Assembly: GCA_003290165.1 (NCBI GenBank)
Contig: QNQO01009149.1
Coordinates: 1-64,000, forward strand
Source: Berberis thunbergii
Taxonomy: Eukaryota; Streptophyta; Magnoliopsida; Ranunculales; Berberidaceae
DNA length: 64,000 nucleotides
Direction of reading: 5' to 3'
Below, piece after piece: positions 34,959 through 44,629 of the stretch (the first letter of the stretch is position 1; every line of letters begins with the position of its first letter). The notes below the pieces were generated by a model. That model worked only from the letters and a program-made list of their open reading frames with translations, was not told the DNA's origin and searched no databases. The position numbers were made by a program, and so were the translations under genes.

Positions 34959-35126
34959 ATTTTTTTTTTGAAAGGCAAGTAGGGTTTTTATAGGATCCCA
35001 GAACCCACTAAAGATGCCGCAAGCTGGGTTTGAACCCATAACCTATAGTGATACCATCCGCCAAGCTCTAACCGTTGAGCTGTCATGCCATTGGATTTTT
35101 ATAGAATCCCAGAACCCACTAAAGAT
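34959..35126 (-). mobile_element. tRNA-derived SINE
   Basis: 168 bp flanked by the 11-bp duplication GTCGTTAATAA (34948-34958 and 35127-35137), with poly-T on the + strand, so it is oriented minus. The minus strand shows a Pol III A-box-like CAGCTCAACGGTTAGAGC and a B-box-like GGGTTCAAACCC, followed by a 3' tail resembling the LINE-3 3' end. A near copy of that tail (ATCTTTAGTGGGTTCTGGGA) also occurs at the 5' end of the unit. Confidence 0.75.
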
Positions 35127-36361
35127 GTCGTTAATAATTGTTGGTTCATGGATCCTCCAAGTGTTGGGAATTCAATCACTGAAATCATTAGTTGCCTTGA
35201 TGATATTGATATAGATGTCAGTAAGCAGGATGAGGTGCTCTGGAATGCTGAAAATACAGGCTTGTTCCAGATGAATGCTACGTATGGAGCAATAAGGAGG
35301 TACAACAACAAAGTGGACTGGGCTAATTTGGTGTGGTTTAAAGGAAGCATTCCTAAACACAGTTTTATCACTTGGCTACTTATTCATGGTGCATTAAAAA
35401 CGCTTAGCAAGTTGAAGAAATGGGGAGTAGCTCAAACTGATATCTATCCATTATGCAACCAGGAACCAGAGACATCCAAACATCTCTTCTTTGAATGTAC
35501 ATACTCAAAGTCTATCTGGACTAAGATGCTGGATTTCCTAAAATACACTAGACAAGTTTCTGACTGGGACACTGAACTACATTGGTGTTCTCAGCATTTC
35601 ACTGGAAACTCCTGCATCACTCAAGTCAGGAAAGTCACCTTACATGCAACTATATATATATGCACTATGGATGGAGAGGAACAAAAGAATATATGAGCAG
35701 CAATGTTGCACTAGTGTCGAGCCCACCAAACGCATATACTCAGACATTAGATTGAAATTCACTGTTGAGGACCTAGTTGTTGAAGACAATGCAACCAACA
35801 GACAGTTCTTTGAAAGCTGAAATCTGGATGCTTTGTACAAGATTAAGAGGCCACTCAAATGTTGTTGGAAGAAACGGAGTGCTACTTGCACAAGATCAAC
35901 TTAGACGGGTCACTGCAAGGCACTAAAGGGGGCTATGGAGCAGTGATCAGGGATTGCAAAGGTAACGTAATTGCAGCTTGCTCAGGCTCTACTACAGGGC
36001 AATTTGTGCTGAAACATGAACTTCAGGGTGTTGAATATGGGCTAAAACTAGCCAGGTTGCACCACATCCAGAAACTAGTTCTCCCAACAGACTCAACAAC
36101 TGTGTTTCAATATCTGTCTAGAGAAATATGAACTCGGCTTGGAATCTAAGACATATTATCAGTAGGATCAAAACCATGCTAGGTCAGCTCGAGGATTATC
36201 AGATTTTCCATGACTACAGAGAGACTAACAGACTAGCAGACAGGCTGGCGAATCAACTTCCCAACACTGAATTCAGGGAAATAATTCCCAGTTCCTTTGC
36301 ACAAGACTTGAAAGACATTGTATTTGAAGATAGTATAAAGAAAACCTATTGGAGAATGTAA
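35085..36361 (+). pseudogene. LINE-3 ORF2 C-terminus: zf-RVT and RNase H-like
   Basis: The frame 35085-35696 reads FQMNATYGAIRRYNNKVDWA, VWFKGSIPKHSFITWLLIHG and CNQEPETSKHLFFECTY (zf-RVT). From 35859 the RNase H-like domain reads KINLDGSLQGTKGGYGAVIR, HELQGVEYGLKLARLH and PTDSTTVFQYL. After a stop at 36129-36131 it reads WNLRHIISRIKTMLGQLEDY and RETNRLADRLANQL. Frame changes separate the parts. The first ~40 codons before 35127 are SINE, not LINE. Confidence 0.85.
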
Positions 36362-36712
36362 TTGAAAATCTATTCCTTTTCTAGGTTTGGGGATCCTAAA
36401 TAACCCCACTTGATTTCCAAAAAAAAAAAAAAAAATGACAAAACTCATCAAATATTTTAGAGAACATTGTGATAATTAAAGTAAAATGTTCTTACTAAAA
36501 ACAACATTATGACAATGGGTTCTTCAATTTCTCGCAAAAACTTTAATTACATGACACACATACGACAGCTAACTTAGAACTAACAATCTTTCTCTAAAAG
36601 TTGTAGACAGATTCGACCCACATTATCATTCTCTAGACAACACATCCTATATATATACTACATACTAATAATCAGAAGGAGAGCTTGGAACTATTCCATT
36701 TCGAATCTGGGG

Positions 36713-36799
36713 TCAGCAAAAACAACAAAAAAATTTACGAAGTATTCCAGCTTTGATATGCCCTCTCTCCGGTGGAATCCTGACTTCTCTATTTTCCAT
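36713..36799 (-). CDS. small basic/cysteine peptide, copy F (28 aa)
   Basis: Minus-strand ORF MENREVRIPPERGHIKAGIL then RKFFCCFC and TGA. It differs from copy E by one residue in this part. An upstream in-frame ATG at 36917-36919 would add a stretch that lies across the TATA box, so the family start is preferred. TATATA at about 36902-36909 is about 105 bp upstream. Function unknown. Confidence 0.55.
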   Translation of the reverse strand: MENREVRIPPERGHIKAGILRKFFCCFC

Positions 36800-36959
36800 T
36801 TGCGCATGAATCTTTTCTAAACTACCAAATTTCCCGAAACAATGAGAAGAAGAAGAGCGGAAAATATACACTCTGAATATTATCAAACTTAGCATAGAAA
36901 GAATATATAGAACTCTCAAGGAGGATTCTGTGCTTGACTTATCTGAGCTCTTTCAAAGT

Positions 36960-39110
36960 GAAGTTTGTGAAGTGTTGATTAGATAATGATTCTGATGGTG
37001 TCTTCATCTAGTCATCCTAAGTGTGTCCGACATTGAATATTGAATATGATTTTGATTGGAAATTAGTGGAATATGGTACAATGAGTGTGGGATCCCATGC
37101 ATGGTCATGGTTGGAAAAGTAAGTTAGCACAAAATCACTAGTTGTTTTGAAATTTCATCCTTAATTTATTTGCTAAGGTTGATACATCTTTGTAATTAAA
37201 ATGTGAACTTAGGTAGGGTTAAATTTGAGTATAGGCTTTGGAGAATGATATGATTACTTTGGGTCTCATAGTAAATCAGTGAAATTCAAAATTATATTTT
37301 GTCACCTTCTACTCCATCTATAGATATTGTTTGTAATTGTGTTTTAAAGAGAAGGGGCCAGCCAGATAGAGATTGGAATGAAGGGCAAAGACACTCCCAG
37401 AAAAAAAGTACTTGCATGAAAGAGATGAAAGAACAGATACAGATTGGGGAATAGAGATGCACTTTGCTGAAGGAATGCTGTTTGGCAAGGACACCCCAAA
37501 AAGAAAAAAAGAGTACTTGCATGAAACAGATGAAAGAACAGATAGAGATTGGACACTACATGTTCTTGCTCACTCTTCACAATACGCGGTGGCAAAGGGA
37601 ATCATCGTGGTACTCATGGTCATCATAGGTCTAATGGTGGCACCGCTGTTTGAAAAAATGGGAAAATGTTTGGTGGCGGCAATAGTCACTATATGTTCAT
37701 ATATGAGTTTTATGTTTATGATAAGCGCTAACAAATATATATATATGGAATTTGAATTTCACTTGAAAAAAATGAAGGAAGGAAAATTAAAGTTTATTTA
37801 TCTTTATAATGTTGTAGATTTTATTGATCAATTTTTTCAGACTTCGGTATTCTAACATTCAAGATTTCTTTTCAGTGTCAACATTCAATCACTAATAGCT
37901 TCAACAAACAGCTATATATTCCTAGAGGTATATAGTCACCATATGTTCATATGTGAGTTTTATGTTGTTTATGATAATCGCTAACAAATATTTGAGGGAC
38001 GCGTGATCAAATATTATTTACTTTATCTTGAAAATGTGGAGAAAATTGTGCAATGAAATATTACGTGAATGAGAAGGCAAAAAGGGAGATGGATTCAAAA
38101 CTTCAATATTGTTTGAACTTTGAACCACTTTCAACCTAGAGTCCATTTAGTTGGTATGTTAAGCTTTATTAGCAAAAAGTTGGGAAAGGCAAGACAGAAA
38201 AAGCAATAAAGAGTTGGATAGAAAAATAGCTGATGAAACAGATCAAATTGCATACATAAAAAGACACAGATGGATGTCTTTACGATGTGGCGAGCAAGGA
38301 ACGATGGGTACATCTCTGTGGTACTCAAAGTGAAAGGGTCTGATGGACGGTGCATTAGAAACTGTGAAAAATGGTGGTGATGGTGGTTGTTAAATTGTTA
38401 TATATTAAAAACTTAAACTGTTAGAGAAAACAAATATACATCTATTATCATATTCAAAATTACAAAGTGGTCAGAACTTAGCAAAGTGAACTTCTAATCT
38501 CAATAATCTCCCACACTACAAATGCTGGGAAATGCCTCGCAACGCACAGTTCGCATAGCACATTATGCACAGAAACACTGTGCTAAATAACTATTCAAAG
38601 GTAACAAAAGAAAAACAACACTCTAATTGTAGTGCTAGAAAATTAAAAGATTTTTTCAAGTAAAACAAATTAGGGGATTGTTTAAGAGGATATTGGAGAA
38701 AAGATGTCACCTTCTTAAAAGTTATATCAATAATATACGTCATTCCTTATACTAAAACCAACATCGATCATTATCTCCACGATAGGATAGGCGGTAGAAT
38801 TCAACTGGATTTATGTACTTTATAAAGACAAAACAATGTTCATTTATTCCCAAGCAACAATTACAACAGTAGACCATCAACTAGCTAATTACAACAACTA
38901 ACTAAAACTCTTAACGAACTAACAGTATGTACGTACGTAGTGTTCATCAAACACTATTATGAGTTATAATGTGAAACTAGCAAATACTAATGACAAGCAA
39001 TTCATTACTGATCATCTAAGTAAAGCTCCTAGATCAAACTTAACAACCACATACACATATTTCTACTAGTGAGACATTCCGGCGGAGGCAGAGCTAGTAG
39101 CTATAGCTAG
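36960..39110. repeat. duplicated non-coding blocks with TTACGCGGTGG-type units
   Basis: 36950-37300 matches 18060-18400. 37290-37640 matches 43020-43340. 37760-38470 matches 3720-4405. A 147-codon frame at 37412-37855 runs across three such blocks. It contains a hydrophobic run (IIVVLMVIIGLMVAPLF) weakly echoed in other copies, but overall it does not look like a gene. 38500-39100 holds nothing recognisable. Confidence 0.55.
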
Positions 39111-39119
39111 CAATTTTTC

Positions 39120-39219
39120 TTTCAGTTTGCACTCAGACAGCAAAAATAGCAAATTTTGCAATATATTAGCTTTGATTTGCCCTCTCTTTGGTGGAAACCT
39201 ACTTCTTTATTATTTCCAT
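39120..39219 (-). pseudogene. small peptide ORF, decayed copy G
   Basis: ATG at 39217-39219 gives MEIIKK then a stop. In the next frame the family core is clear (RFPPKRGQIKANILQNLLFL), so a small indel broke it. The upstream TATATATATA run (39328-39350) is in the place of the family TATA box, about 110-130 bp away. Confidence 0.5.
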
Positions 39220-39449
39220 TCATATATCGACTTCCATTCCTCGTTCTTTTAGTTTCAAGAAGGATCGGAAAAGAGGCAAATTAAGAGTATTAAGACACAA
39301 TGTGCATTCATTCTGAAACACTCTCATTCTATATATATATATATATATTGGATTTCTGGAGGAAGGTTTTATGATTGACATAGTTGAGAAATTTCTGCAA
39401 TGGAATAGAAACCCGGAAGGATGTCTATGGAATAGTTGTGCACGCTGTG

Positions 39450-40306
39450 TTCTCACTTTGAAAATCGAAAATGAGTGCAGATAATTTGAGGGAACTGATG
39501 ATTGGTCAAGTTCATGCCGGAACTAGCTAGCTACCTCATTTGCTGTGGTCTTTGACTTGTTCATGACAAGGTATGCTATTTGTATGGGTCCACTACCCAC
39601 ACATATATTGGTCATACATAATTCATTTCATGACCTTTAAGTTGGCGAAAGATTAATGGGGTTGAAAGAAACAAAGCAAAAGCAAAAGGGGGGAGTTAAA
39701 AAGGGAGGGAAGCAGTCTTTTCCTTTTGGTATAAAAGGTAGAGCAAACAAAGAAAAGACTACTTGAAAGGGATGAAAGAACAAGAATATTTTGAACACAT
39801 CCTCGATCACTTCTTACGCGGTGGTGATGGAAGGAGAGATCGATGCATAGTACATTGTCGTGGTACTCATGGTGATCACCAGTCTAGGATGGTAGTGGTG
39901 GCGGTTGGCAATGCCATGAAAAATGTTTGTCGTGTTAATCACTACATTGATTTAGTTGAATTGAAAATGTACAGATCACCTAATAACATTTTCAAGGCAA
40001 ATGCATAACCAAAGTTGAACTCTCTAACTATTTGATACTAAGTTAAGACTATTGCTCTCGGTAGGTGGGCGGTGAGCAAGGGACTAGCGCTCAATCTAGG
40101 CAGTTATTTATTTATTTATTATAATTTATAATTTATAAAGCTAAGAATAATAATATATAAATTATTTCAAATTCAATACTAACATACATATGTAAAATAT
40201 ATATATTTTTAAATCTTATTTTTTTTTTAACTAGAAATAAAATAATAAAAAATTTAAAAACCTGCCCAGGTAGCCACCGAGCGCCCAAAACCCTGGTTAA
40301 AACTTT
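39450..40306. repeat. duplicated block (copy of 15290-15860)
   Basis: Contains the TTACGCGGTGG block at 39814 and GTGCATAGTACATTG-like and TTTAGTTGAATTGAAAA motifs shared with 15383-15540. No supportable gene; the short frame 39763-40008 lies across this block. Confidence 0.6.
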
Positions 40307-41256
40307 TTTTTAAAAGGCAAGCACGGGGTATAAATGGGCTCTCCAAACCACTAAAAAAAGAAGCTAAAGATGTTACAATTGGATGTATTGTTTACCTATA
40401 GCATCTTCATAGATTATTTTTTTGAGATCCTCAGCAAATGAGCTTGGAATTAACTCTAAGAATTCCGTATTCGGGACTATTTTGGCGAGCATATCCGCTG
40501 CTCTATTTGTCTCCCTGACTGAATGCATGATTCTGTAATCTTCAAACTCGGCCAGTGATCGCTTGATCCTCCTAACAGTGTGTCGTGCCTCCCAGGGAGG
40601 TGGTTTGTTTGTGGTTAGATACATGAGAGCATTAGCGGAATCCATGCATAGGATTATTTGTCGTAGGCCTTTATTCTTGGCTTAACACCCAATTCGACGC
40701 CTTGAACCTCATGCAAGAGAACTGTTTTGGCTGCACTTGAACCCACCGCTGCAGCAATGACTGCACCATTGTTATTCCTGATGAGAGCTCTATAGCCTCC
40801 TCTGTTCACCGCAAGTGATCCATCCGAATTAATCGTGTACCAAGGAGGCTTTGGCCTGGGCTAGCGATGTTGTGTAATCTTCTGATGAACATATGTAACA
40901 GACAGTCGCCATGCCTCACATAATTTCCTACTAGCATCAGTGTCTTCTATTTCCAGGTTCAAGACCGTTGTTCTCAATCGTACATCCTCTACAATCCTTG
41001 CTATTAAATCGAAAGCCACTGTGTGTTTCGACTGGAAAATTCTCCGATTTCTTTCCTGCCAGATATGATAGATTGTAGCATTATAGCACAGTTTCTTTAT
41101 CATGGTGCTAGGGGAGCTGCCTATAAAGTGTTGAACGCACCATTCGATTTCATGTTCCCAAGTCAGTGGCTGTCTGTTGTATCCCAGATAGTGTAATATG
41201 TAAGCCCACACTACTCTAGAGTACCAACACTCATAGAAAAGATGTTCTTCATTCTT
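40307..41256 (-). mobile_element. 5'-truncated L1-type LINE (LINE-4, minus strand)
   Basis: Flanked by a perfect 16-bp duplication CCCTGGTTAAAACTTT (40291-40306 and 41257-41272). A T-run at 40306-40311 marks the tail. Contains RNase H-like ORF2 sequence. The paralogue at 15850-15870 lacks the insertion. Confidence 0.9.
40373..41211 (-). pseudogene. LINE-4 ORF2 C-terminus
   Basis: 40861-41211 reads the linker after zf-RVT (LGYNRQPLTWEHEIEWCVQH, YHIWQERNRRIFQSK). 40373-40645 reads the end of the RNase H-like domain (ALMYLTTNKPPPWEARHTVR, ETNRAADMLAKIVPNTEFLE, SSFAEDLKKIIYEDAIGKQY). A broken part between them holds INSDGSLAVNRGG-like sequence. Confidence 0.85.
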
Positions 41257-41370
41257 CCCTGGTTAAAACTTTACTAACAAAAAGGTAAAAGGTCAGAAAG
41301 AAAAAAGATCTGAAACAGATTAAAGAAGAGATAAACAATATTAGTGAAAGAGACGGATAACTTTACGTGG

Positions 41371-42491
41371 TTGTTCAGACGGACTCGGCGCTTGTTTGTG
41401 GTTGGTTTCAGGACACATTTAAAATTCTTTGGCATTTGGAGAATATTTTGAAAGAAATTAAGATGTTGGCGATGCAAATTACTCTAGCATGCACACATAT
41501 CTATAGAAAGGCCAACGCGGTGGCGGATGCGTTAGTAGATAGAGCACAGTGAGATCATAGGACTGTCTCTTTCGATGTGAATGATCTTCCTAGGAGAGTG
41601 GCAGGCTTGAGTGTGCTTGACCGTTGGCATACGGTGTACATACGCCACGGGGAAGAGTAGATGCGGTTTTTCTATCTTTTAGAACGGTTATGGTTGAACT
41701 TGATGGGCAGAGTCCGGCACTTAAACCGATCAGCAAGGCTGGCTTCTTTGGTGGCTCTGCGGCGATCCAAGGTGCTGTCCGATGTGCAGGCGTGTGCTGC
41801 GATGGGTGCTTCGGAGTTGAGCCGTCGAGGCTTGCGTGTGGCGACCTGCTGCTACGTTTCAATGTCGAAACTGCGGATGGGTCGATCGCTGCACGCTGCA
41901 GAACAGAGTGCGCATACAGAGTGTGCGCTGCTGCTCCTCAGCGTGCTGTCCTGGTGGATTTCAGCGTGGTCTGCGTTGCAGAGTGCTGACTGGCTGGGCA
42001 GTCCAGTGTTCGGATGGGTCATGTTGCCGAGGCTTGCATGTGGCGACCTGCTGCTACGTCGAAACTGCGGATGGGCCGATCTATGCACGCTGCAGAACAG
42101 AGTGCGCCCTGTATACAGAGTGTGCGGTGCTGCTCCTTAGCGTGCTGTCCTGGTTGGTTTCAGCGTGTTCTGCGTTGCAGCGTGCTGGCTGGCTGGGCAG
42201 TCCAGTGTTTCAATCGGATGGGTCAGGTTGATTTTTTGTCTCCTTTCAGGATGAAAATGGTTAGATTCTTTATTTTTTTGTGTTTTCAGCTTTTGTTGTT
42301 AGTATTAGCTTTGTGTTCTGGCAACTGTATTCAGGACAGTTTTTGTTCTGAATTTTGTTTGGTTTTTTAATATGGGTAACATCGTAATGTACCCCGTAGC
42401 GTTTGTAAGTCAATTTTTGATAAGTAATAAATGTCTGACATTTCATATTTTCCCCTCCCCACTGGAGGTTAATTTAAAAAAAAAAAAAAAA
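41371..42491 (+). mobile_element. 5'-truncated LINE of a second family (LINE-5)
   Basis: Flanked by CTTTACGTGG / CCTTACGTGG (41361-41370 and 42492-42501) and ending in a run of As at 42477-42491. The left end holds the end of an RNase H-like domain (QTDSALVCGWFQDTFKIL, YRKANAVADALVDRAQ). The long 3' UTR is unusually GC-rich for the window and holds a ~200-bp tandem repeat. The paralogue at 15945-15965 shows the empty site. Confidence 0.85.
41827..42220 (+). repeat. two-unit tandem repeat, about 200 bp, in LINE-5 3' UTR
   Basis: GAGGCTTGCGTGTGGCGACC at 41827 and GAGGCTTGCATGTGGCGACC at 42029 start two units sharing CGAAACTGCGGATGGG, CACGCTGCAGAACAGAGTG and AGCGTGCTGTCCTGG. Frames across it (41661-42370) look like chance open frames in GC-rich sequence. 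Confidence 0.8.
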
Positions 42492-43780
42492 CCTTACGTG
42501 GTGGGAAGCAGGTACTTCACTGTGGTCCTCATATTGAAAGGCCTAATGGAGGCCGCGTCAAGCTGAAAGCTCTCTATTGGTGCAGTGGTCATTGCATTTT
42601 AGTTAAATTTTACGAGATGAAATTTTCAAGATCCACATATCATGATACTTCTTATGAGTTTGTGATAGCTAGAGTTTATAGTTTCCATAGTGGACTTGTA
42701 AAATGTACTTGAAATTTGAAATGTAGCACAATGAAGATGTTGTACTTTGTGATGGACATTCTAATTTCAACGACATAAAATTTATAAATTTATTGACCCC
42801 ATTAATTTATTGAGAATCAATTTGTAATAGACAAATTTTTATCAGCTTTTTGAGAGAAATTTGGAACTCTTGAATAGATCAACAATAACTATATCTCATT
42901 ACCCGGAGTCTCTGGGCTAATCTTGGTTTCATATGTATGAGAGATGTCATTGTCTTGAAACTCTTAGATCATCAATACTAAACCAACAATTCTATCCAAT
43001 CATGTTTGCTAGTCTTTTTTTAGATTTTTTATATTTCTACTCCTTTTATGGATATTGTTTGTGATTGTGTTTTAAAGAGAATGGGCCAACCAGATAGAGA
43101 TTGGAATGAAGAGCAAAGACACCCCCAGAAAAAAGAAGAAAAAAAAAAGTACTTGCATAAAAAAGATGAAAGAACATATAGAGATTGGGGAATCGATGCA
43201 CTTTGCTGAAGGAATGAAGGGCAAAGACACCCCCAAAAAGAAAAAAAGAGTTCTTGCATGAAACAGGCCAAAGAACAGATAGAGATTAGACACTACATGT
43301 CCTTGCTCACTCTTCACAATACGCGGTGGCAAAGGGAATTTCTGACCCAGTGCCTAAATCAAGCAAAATTAGATGTCCAATAAAAGTGGCGCCTCAGTCC
43401 ATTAGTTTTAGTGCGCCAAACGGCATATAGGTGACTCTTTTAGTGTGTAAATCTAGCAAAATCCAATTTTCAAAATCACTTGCTTGTATTAACATCTATT
43501 GTTAGTCGAAAGCGTAGATTTTTCATACCAATCACTATTTTACATACAAAACAGAGCATTTTAGTAATCAAAGTGATATATCACTAAACAGAGCATTTTA
43601 CTATCAAAGGACAATGGGATGTTCAATTTCTCACAAAAACTCCAAACTACATTCATATAAACACTAACCAGCACCCATACAACATAGAACAATTCCACTA
43701 AGAAAGTTGTAAACAGAGTCCAGGACAATATCATTCTAGAGAACTGACGGGATCCAGAAAATTAGTACTGGTAAGATGCA
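42492..43780. repeat. duplicated non-coding blocks
   Basis: 42492-42980 matches 15957-16480. 43020-43340 matches 37290-37600. The rest has no recognisable gene. Confidence 0.6.
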
Positions 43781-43782
43781 CC

Positions 43783-43914
43783 CTAGTCTTCTGAGCATGG
43801 AACTACTACCTTGCGAAATGGAAAACAGCAAAAACAACAACTGAAAAGCTTGCGAAATATTCCAGCTTTGATTTGGCCTCTCCTTGGTGGAATCCTCACT
43901 TCTCTGTTTGCCAT
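43783..43914 (-). CDS. small basic/cysteine peptide, copy H (43 aa, best preserved)
   Basis: Minus-strand ORF of 43 codons from ATG 43912-43914. It reads MANREVRIPPRRGQIKAGIF, then RKLFSCCFCCFPFRKVVVPC and SED before TAG. It has a codon for Cys (TGT) where copies A, E and F have TGA, and is the same length as copy B. It may therefore be closest to the ancestral form. A TATA element (TATATTTATA, 44011-44020) lies about 100 bp upstream, as in the other members. The N-terminal half is basic and hydrophilic; the C-terminal half is Cys/Phe-rich. Short plant proteins with a PPRRGQIK-like start exist in my memory, but I cannot verify a family. Confidence 0.65.
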   Translation of the reverse strand: MANREVRIPPRRGQIKAGIFRKLFSCCFCCFPFRKVVVPCSED

Positions 43915-44281
43915 ATTGCAAACTCTTTGTTACAATGATCAAGGAAGCAAGAAGGGTAGGAAAGAGTGAGTAGATAGTAAGCAGTATTGTGGTTACTTGG
44001 AAGTTGGAACTATATTTATAATGGGATTTCGAGGATGATTTGGTTCTTGACAACTATAAGAAGAATTCCACGTGGCAATGGAATTCAATTGACTCAATAG
44101 AAGAGCTCCCACAGAGTGGTATGAACACATTGATCTGTTTTCACTTTGGATAGAAAGGTCACTGGTGAGCTTGACGGGACTGATCCAATGTAGCTATTTG
44201 GTCTTGTGTATCGCAATCTGGCCGCTGGTCGGTTATGGATTGGATTGACTAGCTACAAATTGGGTGATGGTGATGTTAATT

Positions 44282-44470
44282 AGAGCAGAAATTCTAAATG
44301 GCCTGGGAAATCCAGCAAGGTTGACTGCCTGGGAGGGCGCATTTACACTATTGCCCCTCCTCTTTAACAACTTTTTGAAAAAGTATTTAAAAAGGAGGGG
44401 GCAAAAGTGTAATTTCACCCCCTCCCAGGCAGCAGCCTCGCTGGTTTCCCAGGCCAGCTAGAAAAGCTCT
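44282..44470. mobile_element. palindromic MITE
   Basis: 189-bp near-perfect inverted repeat. Ends AGAGC...GCTCT with arms of about 85 bp (GGCCTGGGAAA with TTTCCCAGGCC, CTGCCTGGGAGGG with CCCTCCCAGGCAG, CCCCTCCT with AGGAGGGGG). Flanked by AATT on both sides. The transcript would fold into a long hairpin. Confidence 0.8.
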
Positions 44471-44629
44471 AATTAGAGTCTTGTGGTTCTAATCGACCAT
44501 GACATTGGTCTTGTGACTTATGAGAGCTCAGGTTGTTAAGTCGTTAGTGTTAATTTTCAATCCATTCCAATCGCTTAAGTTGATGATAGAGAAGACAATT
44601 CTAACATATATCAACTACATGGATTCATA

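Larger units (their letters stand above)
34907..36436 (+). mobile_element. 5'-truncated L1-type LINE (LINE-3), with nested SINE
   Basis: Contains zf-RVT and RNase H-like ORF2 sequence and a 3' end GGTTTGGGGATCCTAAATAA before a 16-A tail ending at 36436. The left boundary is uncertain because the hAT-1 insertion and a MITE adjoin it. A SINE is inserted at 34959-35126. The right flank (ATGACAAAACTC) continues the block also at 24660. Confidence 0.8.

Noticed and set aside
35018..35095. tRNA gene on the minus strand
   Set aside because: A- and B-box-like motifs are present, but the unit has a poly(A) tail, a LINE-like 3' end and an 11-bp target duplication. It is a SINE, not a tRNA gene.
37412..37855. 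147-codon open frame with a hydrophobic segment
   Set aside because: It runs across three separately duplicated blocks. The frame is not kept in the matching copies at 43072, 3720 or 42492, so it is probably fortuitous; only the short hydrophobic run is reported as a finding.
41624..42370. Several overlapping open frames of 118-159 codons rich in Cys and Arg
   Set aside because: They lie in the GC-rich 3' UTR of LINE-5 across a tandem repeat, in all frames. No recognisable domain.
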